A stretch of DNA of 64,000 nt from Bactrocera neohumeralis (lineage: Eukaryota > Arthropoda > Insecta > Diptera > Tephritidae). Below the pieces are notes generated by a model. It was given only the letters and a program-made list of their open reading frames with translations, was not told the origin of the DNA and searched no databases. Positions 57,071-64,000 of this stretch are shown here, in pieces. Position numbers and translations under genes: made by a program. The first letter of the stretch is position 1, and each line of letters opens with the position of its first letter. The stretch is taken from positions 71,704,821 through 71,768,820 of the forward strand of contig NC_065920.1 of NCBI RefSeq assembly GCF_024586455.1. The letters run 5' to 3'.

Positions 57071-59039
57071 ACAGACTGTGGACTTCAGCTCTATAGCCAA
57101 TACTACGTCTCACAGCGTTAGGTTAAGCAAGCAAGCAATTAGTAGACTGTCGGTAGGAAAGGTTAGGTTATGTTAAACTGGTAGGCCAATAAGCCATTGA
57201 GTTCAGTTCCTAGGTTCAAGGGAAGTGAGCTTAACTCGAATTTAACAGAATCTGCGGCCTCACTATCAATAGCTCCTCTAGTTTATTATAAGGGGGACCC
57301 CAGATGCTTACAGCGTAGTGCTGCCAATGCGGTACAAGTTCTCTCGGTAAGTAACTTGCAGTTTACAGCCATTCTGCTGTGACCAGACTCTCAAAAGAGT
57401 CAGTAAATTTAGTAGCTTGCTGCTATCGGTATAAAGAACAGACCCTCTAATAATGATAATTCTGAGCACACAGTGAGCGAGCTCAAGGCAAGGCAGCCAC
57501 TGCCGCTTGAAATACGCAGCAGATGTTTTGGCAACCTGAAACTAAAGTTGTTGATAGAAGACTATGGCTTTATAAATGATGATGGAAAATTTCTTCAGCT
57601 CTGATTTCCAATCCACGTAGCAGTCTCAAGATTATATTAAGTCCAGCCACAAATTTTCGTCGTTTTTATTCTCATCTACTCTAAAATGTTTGTATTTTTC
57701 AACCACTCTTTTTTTTGATGATATCTCGTAGTCTCTCTCTAACTCTAAAGGGCATTTTATGATGAGAACGAGTTAAATAAATTATATATTTAAATGCCTT
57801 AGCTTATTGAAGTGAGTTCCAAACTTTCGCAAAGGCCATAAGACTCGAAAAATAAAGTGGCACTTTTGGAAATGAAGTAAGAGACTCTGGGCAGGTTACA
57901 CGGATACTAATGCTGGAGACCTATTGGTAAACGCTGGTGCTTCTTAAGCAAGATATTCATCACCACGGTCAGTTTTGCTCAGGGTTTGAATCTGTTTTCG
58001 AAGAAATAAAATCGGATCTTTACTGCGACGCCGATTTCAACCTTGCATATTTATCCGCCAAGAAACTCCCAAAGCACTTGAAACCTGCCTTTTCCACTCA
58101 CTGTGTAACTTTCCTACATTTTCACATTTTAAACGAGAACTGTCGCACTCTTCTTCTATTTTTATGTACACATAAATATTTAGTTTCGCATTTTGTTGCA
58201 ACAACAATGATTTGTATATAATTTCTTGTTGTAACAAATAACTGTTTCACAAATGCCATTGCATATTTTCCGGCGCGCTGACACTATATGAAAATTCCAC
58301 TCGAAAACACACTCAACAGCAGAAATACCGAAAGTGCTCGAACACTCCTTTTACACAAATGCCGTTGCATGCCACACGCTTCACCGTTGCAAAGAAAAAT
58401 GCCACTCATACCAACAAGTATCTGTTAGTAAATATTTTACTGTTGCAACGGCGTAAGTTAGTTGGTGTTGTAAATTCCCCACAACAACGCCACGTCTAAA
58501 AGTATGCTTCGAAAAGTATGCGCGACAGTGTTTGTTGGTTTTCTAGAAATGGAAATAAGTGCAACTTGTGCTGCTCGTGTTATTGGTCGCATTTGGCGAC
58601 GACGGTGACGACGACAACATTGGCGACAGTAAGAGCATAATGGCATTTGCTTAGTATGAACGTGGCGCGGCAATAACATGACAGCAGTGACAAGTATGGA
58701 AATCTTGGTGATACAACAACAACATAGGAATAAGAAGTCAAAGGATACGAATTTCAACAGCAGCAATTGAAAGCAGGAATTGCAATATGTGTACAAAAGA
58801 AAGCAACGCAAATAAATGAAATATGTGGCAAGGATGACTCATGGATATCAATGGGTAACAATAGACAGATTTTGGTGCATGAAAAATATTAAATAAATAC
58901 TTTGCAAAATTCCGTTTCATAATAACGGTTTTTTCAATAGCGACGCTAGAAAATTATATCGATAGGGACAGTAAAGAACGCGACATTTTTTACCGCTCTT
59001 TTGACATTTCTCTTCAGTAATGTCAGCCATTTTATCATG
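57071..59039. other. Gene-free stretch
   Basis: 57120-57620 is less AT-rich, contains GGTTAGGTTATGTTA, and may be retroelement tail or leader sequence. About 58250-58800 looks like unique host DNA with CAACAACA and GACGACGACA runs. No gene is supported. Confidence 0.45.
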
Positions 59040-60005
59040 GAGAGATATATGATCCCACAACGAGTCGAAATTATTTAAATTTGCTACCGAAATTCAGCGC
59101 TACGTCCAATTTGTGGTTGTCATAATCATCCCATCAGATCAAAAATTGAGCGTCTAGTGGAAAAATTTTAATCCACAGGCCCAGTACAAAATGTTCCTGT
59201 GGCAGAGAGACAAAGAAGTGCCCGTAGTGTAGAGAATATTGCTGCCGCTAGCCCATCAATTTAGGAAGACCCAAATCTGTCTCTAACACGTCGTTCTCAA
59301 GCGTTGGGCATCTCTGTGACGTCGTTTTTGAATTTCGCGAAAAGGTCTTGGCCTACATCAATACAAGATCAAATTGACGCAAGAACTGAAGCCGCCATAA
59401 TCGTTCTATGTTCGTGAATTGGGCTGAGGAACAACTTGAAAATGATTCAAATTTTCATCGAAAAATCATTTTCAGCGATGAGACTTATTTCTGGCTGAAA
59501 GCCTCCGTCAATAAGCAAAATATGCGTTATTGGTCCAGCAGCAATCCACAAGTACTCCTTGAGTTACCATTGCAACCCGAAAAAATTACGGTTTGGTGCG
59601 GTTTATAAGCCGGCTGCGTCATACTTCTTCCGCGTTGATCAAGACCAGTAAGTTACATGTGAATATAAATCGCTTCTGCTCATTGATAACCGAATATTTT
59701 TGGCCCGAATTGGACGATATGGACTTGGACAATATGTGGTCCCAACAGAACGGCGCTACATTCCACACAGCGAATGTCACAATCGATTTATTGAAACCCA
59801 CGACTGATGAGCTTCGTACGAATATCAAACATGAAATTGCAGCAGTATCGACTAATTTATGCTTGAAAACCATTGAAAATCAGATCCAGCGTCTGGATTT
59901 CTGCAAGTGTGGCCGTGGTAGCCATGCAAAAAAAACGAGTTCCATATATAATGGCATCGAATGTACTTTCACAGGAATAAAGAGTTCCATTGAAGGAAAG
60001 TAGAA
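59040..60005 (+). pseudogene. Tc1/mariner-type transposase pseudogene (family shared with 1-340)
   Basis: Blocks in order: MIPQRVEII (start), CGCHNHPIRSKIERLVEKF, ERQRSARSVENIAAASPSI, DPNLSLTRRSQALGISVTS (helix-turn-helix region), NWAEEQLENDSNFHRKIIFS, DETYFWLKASVNKQNMRYW (first catalytic Asp), EKITVWCGL, SYFFRVDQD, LDDMDLDNMWSQQNGATFHT (second Asp of QQDGATCH is Asn) and ANVTIDLL. A deletion follows that removes the third-residue region (usually PPRSCDLTPLDYF) and continues with IKHEIAAVS and IQRLDFCKCGRGSHAK at the C-terminus. Stops occur at about 59172, 59262 and 59608. It is more complete than the left-edge copy. Terminal repeats were not resolved. Confidence 0.88.
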
Positions 60006-60439
60006 TATTTGATGTTTTTGTTATTCAATAAGAAGGTTATAAATTCTATCAATTTAAGGTAAACGCCCTCATTTACTAGTACTTTATTGAGGATAATAAC
60101 TCTGTCCTCCTCATAAAATCCAAAATCTTCAGTAGATAGTTATATGGAAGGCGATAGTCAAGAAAGAAATATATTAGAAATAGTGAGACTTGTACAAAGT
60201 AGAGCTTCTTTCTCTCCCCTCCCTAGCCTGCCTTTGTGTCACCATTTTCTTCCAACAGACCTAGTACTCCCGTTAAGGTTTGGAAACTACGCCTATTTAT
60301 GAAGAGATTTCAAACATTAATGGGAATAGGAGCTCACTAACTAAAAATACAATTTAACAAACAATGAATTTTGTATAACGATCGAGTAAAAAGCAGAGAT
60401 TCTCATACCATCCTTTAATATAATTTTCCATTAATAGGT
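60006..60439. other. Unassigned stretch
   Basis: The first ~50 bp is presumably the 3' end of the transposon. Nothing else is recognised. Confidence 0.45.
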
Positions 60440-61520
60440 ATAAATAAGACTACTTGACAAATTTTCACTAATAAAAATCAGGGACTCCCAAACTAACTCG
60501 AAATTTAATTATTCATATATATAAATTTAGACTCCTTAAAAAATTCTCAGTAATCAAAATAAAAAAAAAAATAAATTGCCAGCAATAAAAAACAGGGTAC
60601 AAAAAATCTAGGACTCCGAAACCGAATCGTAGTTTAGTTTGCAATATGCATTAATTTAATTTTTAGTACCTTTAAATCCAAACACATACAAAAAATTTTC
60701 ATTAAATAAAATCAGGGTTGCTCAAACTTCCAAACTAACTCGTAAATTAAGTTTGCATGAATATAAAAAATTTCAGTAAAAAAAAGGGTATAACAAACTG
60801 TCAGTGATAGAAATTAAGGTACAAAAGAAATCAGAGACTCTCAAACTAAATCATTGTTTAAAAAATGGGTACAAAGGGTACAACAAATCAGGGACTCCCA
60901 AACTAAATCATAAATCTGTTTGCCATAGGTATGAATTTAATTTTTAATACCTTTAAATTTAAACTCGTTCAAAAATTGTTCACTAATTAAAACCAGGGTT
61001 TGCCAAACTCCCTAACTAACTCTTAATGTCATTTTACATCTTCTAAATTATCAGTAAAAAAATAAATTCTCAGTAATAAAAATAACGAATAATGGAAATT
61101 AAGGTGCAAAAAATCAGGGACTCTCAAACTAAGTCCTTGTTTGATTTGTCATATATGGAAATATGCATATAAATTTAATTTTTCGATCACATAAAATCAG
61201 ATTCCATAAAAAAATTCTCAGTAATGAAAATTTCAAACTAATTGATGATTTTTTTATATTTTTTTACTTTTATGAGTAAATTCTGATTCCTTAAAAAATG
61301 CACAGTAACAAAATTCTAGGACATATACCAAATTTTTATTCTTTTAAAAAATTTGTCAGGGGTTCTCAAACTAATTTTTCAGACAAATCTTTATAGGTTC
61401 CTTAAAAAATGGTCAGTTACAAAAATTTGGAGAATATAAATTGAGACTCTTTTTTAAAAAATTTTCACAAAATTAAGGGATTCTCAAACTATATTTTCAC
61501 ACACATAAATTTAGGTTCCT
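60440..61520. repeat. Degenerate tandem array, TCAGGGACTCYCAAACTAA units
   Basis: The landmark occurs near 60478, 60610, 60711, 60830, 60887, 60992, 61107, 61362 and 61478 with varying fidelity. It is commonly followed by (C/A)TCGTA(A)TTTAxTTTGC and preceded by (A)TTC(T)CAGTAA(A)xAAAAT. Spacing is mostly 57-132 bp, widening to ~255 bp once. AT-rich and non-coding. Confidence 0.78.
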
Positions 61521-62535
61521 TAAAAAATTTGTAAATGTAACTTATGCTTTGAGCAATGACAACTGCAACTAGTTGGCAGCAGCCGCAGAGTGCTTGCTCT
61601 AACTGAAAAATTTCGCAATTCGGTAGCCACAACGAAGCGTCTGAAAATATGCAGTCAGTAATTTGCATATATGAAATAAAGTGCACAAGTGGTTTACAAG
61701 CAGCCGCCAGGCAGCCATGCAGGTAACTATGTAACGCGCCAAAACAATGCAAAAAACGCACTACAAGCAACGTGTACGCTCGAGAGACGACGGCGAAAGC
61801 AAACAAAAAGGCAAAATGGTAAAATTGCCATGAGATCAGCATAAAAAATGTTGGCCGCGTTGAAGGTGCCAGCACGCTCACGTGTGACCTGAGCATTTGC
61901 ATGTGTTAGAAATGAAGAATTTTCCACGCCAAGCACGAAGCTTTTCGCTCTTATGGTTGCCATTTTATTTTACGGTCTCTATTTTTGTTTTTTGTGTGCC
62001 ACATTGTGGGTGTCTGCAGGTGCAAAGACGTCTGCTAAAGATGTGAGTGCTTAAGCGCACATGCTTCGGCGACACGTTACACTTGCTTTTACGTTGCTAA
62101 TAAACATGGCGTTGCCTTAAGTGACATCAGCCATTTGAATATTTTTTCAATTGTTTATTTTTCACTTTTTCTGCTTTTTCTGGTGCGCCTTCCACTGCAA
62201 TTTTCCTGTCGCTATTGCTTTGAATATCTTTATTGTCATATTTTTTTGGTTTTTTTTGCTGTTTCTCTCTGGGTCTTCGCTGGCTTGCCTGAAGTGAGCT
62301 CTTACTGCACCACAAATATGGAGCACACAAATAGTTGGCTCTTGGTACGTGTTATTGTATCTCCTTCTTGTTGTTGCTCATGCAGCTCGTGTCATTGCTG
62401 CGAAGTGACGGTGTTCGTCGACAATGGCAATTTCCTGCAGCAAAGATACCACCACACAGTCGCATGTAGACACCTACAAGTGCTTATGCAGAGATAAGTG
62501 TGGAAACCAACGACACCGGTATGCATAATTTACCA
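61521..62535. other. Unique-looking, less AT-rich stretch
   Basis: No repeat structure is visible. Frames of 120 codons (plus, 62135-62497) and 137 codons (minus, 61489-61902) overlap other frames and show no domain. The minus frame has hydrophobic, Cys-rich stretches but no convincing signal or membrane pattern. Host regulatory or intronic DNA is the likeliest content. Confidence 0.5.
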
Positions 62536-63820
62536 GGTGGCAACCTTAAATGTGTGCTCAATTGTACTAATGTAAATAGAATCAGAAGACCCTGCAGGAA
62601 ACTTTATTTTAAAGTTATGAAACGAACAAAAGTTCTTCATACGACTATTATCCTTAACGGGTGGCAACTCTTTTACCTTTCAATGATAGAAAATATTTAC
62701 ATTTATATATAAACACAATATTTTATGCCGACATTTATCGACTATTTAAATTTTCTATTCACACTTTTGTAAATATTTAACAACGGTGGCAACTCTATAC
62801 CAAAAATAAAACTCTTGCGATAATAAGAGTTATATATTTGAGCATATTTCTTATTTTACTATATTGTAAACATTAATTTTCGATAAATACCCAACTAATT
62901 ATATTAAAAGGTGGCAACCCACCACAAAACTATACTTTAGAAAATAATTAAACATTATAAGTTTTCCGCGTTTTAAACCTTTATTGGTTTCTTTTCAAAT
63001 TTTTGAACAAAAAATATTTTACAAAGGTGGCAACTCTGTACCAAAAACAATAAGTATGTGAATATTGAAATTCTTTCCTTAGAAAATTATTAAACATTTA
63101 AAGTTTTTCAAATTTTGAACTTATACTATTTGTTCCTTTTCTAATTTCTAATGAAAAAATATTTTTAAAAAAGTGGCAACTCTCTACCAAAAACAATAAT
63201 TTTATGATAATAACAATCTCAATATCGAAATTCTAACCTACATACATACATGTGTATATCGTTAGTTCTAATTTTCGATTAATAGTCATACAATTATGTA
63301 TGTATGTAACAAGGTGGCATCCCGCCATAAAACTTAAACTTTAGCAAATAATAAAAAATTTCTGCGTATTTCCCATTTCGTAGCTATATACATACATACA
63401 TATGTTTTTTCCTACATTTTGATCAAAAATATATTTAAGAAAGGTGGCAACTCCGTACCAAAACAAACTTATATAATAATAAAAACTTCAATAATACATT
63501 TCTTACCCACATAAACGTATATATTGTGAGCTTTAATTTTCGTAAAACACCTAACTTATTATATTATAATGTGGCAACCTTCTACAAAACTGAAACCTTA
63601 GAACATATTTACATACATATGTATGTATATGGCATTTTAATCCTGTATATGTTCCTTTTAAAATTTTTATCAAAAAGTCATTTTAAAAAGGTGGCAACTC
63701 CATTTACAAAATTATATAGTATAGTTTTCTACGTAATTTATATTTGGTACTTTTACAACGATTTTTTTATTTTCCTTAACATTTATAATATTTTGATATG
63801 CAACAAGTATGGCAACACTG
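62536..63820. repeat. GGTGGCAAC tandem array, ~125-bp monomers in A/B types
   Basis: GGTGGCAAC or a close variant occurs at 62536, 62660, 62785, 62910, 63026, 63172, 63313, 63443, 63570, 63690 and 63810, a mean spacing of about 127 bp. Two flavours exist. Type A continues TCT(G/A)TACCAAAAA (62785, 63026, 63172, 63443). Type B continues CC(A/C)CCA(C/T)AAAAC or similar (62910, 63313, 63570). Type B is preceded by (T/C)TAATTTTCG...TAATTATATTA-like sequence and type A by TTTTTGAACAAAAAATATTTT-like sequence, so A and B monomers form a ~250-bp higher-order repeat in places. The array runs almost to the window end. Confidence 0.9.
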
Positions 63821-64000
63821 TTATCTAAAATATCAAGATTATTTAAATACATTTATTTGTAATTTTCGACTACTTTATTATATTCAAATATTTTGTATAT
63901 ACATATGTAAGTGCAAATTTAAATGAATTATTTAAAGTCAGATTATAACCCCAAAAATAAATAAATATTTTCACAGCAAAATTTTCTTAAACGTGGTGTC

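Noticed and set aside
61489..61902. 137-codon minus frame with hydrophobic stretches
   Set aside because: Begins within an AT-rich array, lacks a convincing signal or membrane pattern, and overlaps another minus-strand frame.
62536..63820. CRISPR-like spaced GGTGGCAAC repeats
   Set aside because: The 9-bp cores are too short, spacers are related to each other rather than unique, and the genome is an insect's.

Overview
This window looks like insect nuclear DNA: AT-rich, with no operons, no ribosome-binding sites and no long open reading frames. Its repeats point to a true fruit fly (Diptera: Tephritidae, most likely Bactrocera/Zeugodacus or a close relative). The evidence is a ~1 kb CTGTCCGTCCGT-containing repeat ending in ...CTTACTTGTT, RTE-like retroelements of the kind often auto-annotated as 'craniofacial development protein 2-like', and several mariner and piggyBac lineages. 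The species assignment rests on remembered repeat families and is inference. I recognise no host protein-coding exon, tRNA, rRNA or other RNA gene, so the window is best read as intergenic DNA or the inside of a very large intron.

What can be identified is almost all mobile DNA, and all of it is broken. Class II: (i) mariner relatives at 28617-29345, 31330-31602, 32233-33321, 38930-39310 and 54502-55215, plus a 198-bp MITE at 18816-19013; (ii) a second Tc1/mariner-type family at the left edge (1-340, minus) and at 59040-60005; (iii) piggyBac elements: a 487-bp internally deleted copy with intact TTAA duplications (13656-14142), a 396-bp TTAA-flanked MITE (19738-20133) and a nearly full-length dead transposase (20480-21980, minus); (iv) unclassified inverted-repeat elements at 7020-7719 (relative at 30124-30315) and 8021-8652. 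Class I: five fragments of an RTE-like non-LTR element (4760-5265, 9842-9905, 10425-10535, 24745-25990, 40440-40800) and five of an RNase-H-bearing LOA/I-like element (28100-28580, 39425-40190, 45335-45475, 53287-55345, 56930-57070).

The rest is dominated by tandem DNA at many scales: a 96-copy (TACTAAA)n block, two (AAGTT)n fields, and at least ten degenerate arrays with units of about 50-410 bp. Two nested insertions give relative ages: a mariner lies inside an LOA-like reverse transcriptase (54502-55215), and the ~1 kb tephritid-type repeat lies inside the third unit of a 370-410-bp array (about 15493-16493). A small palindrome, GCCTA-N4-TAGGC, recurs exactly nine times in otherwise unrelated contexts and is the least explained signal here. 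Between these lie less AT-rich stretches that look like unique fly intronic DNA (12.9-13.4, 18.06-18.63, 26.5-27.7, 41.0-41.5, 43.5-44.2, 46.9-47.8, 50.1-50.7 and 61.5-62.5 kb). If the window holds host regulatory sequence or untranslated exons, those are the places to look.
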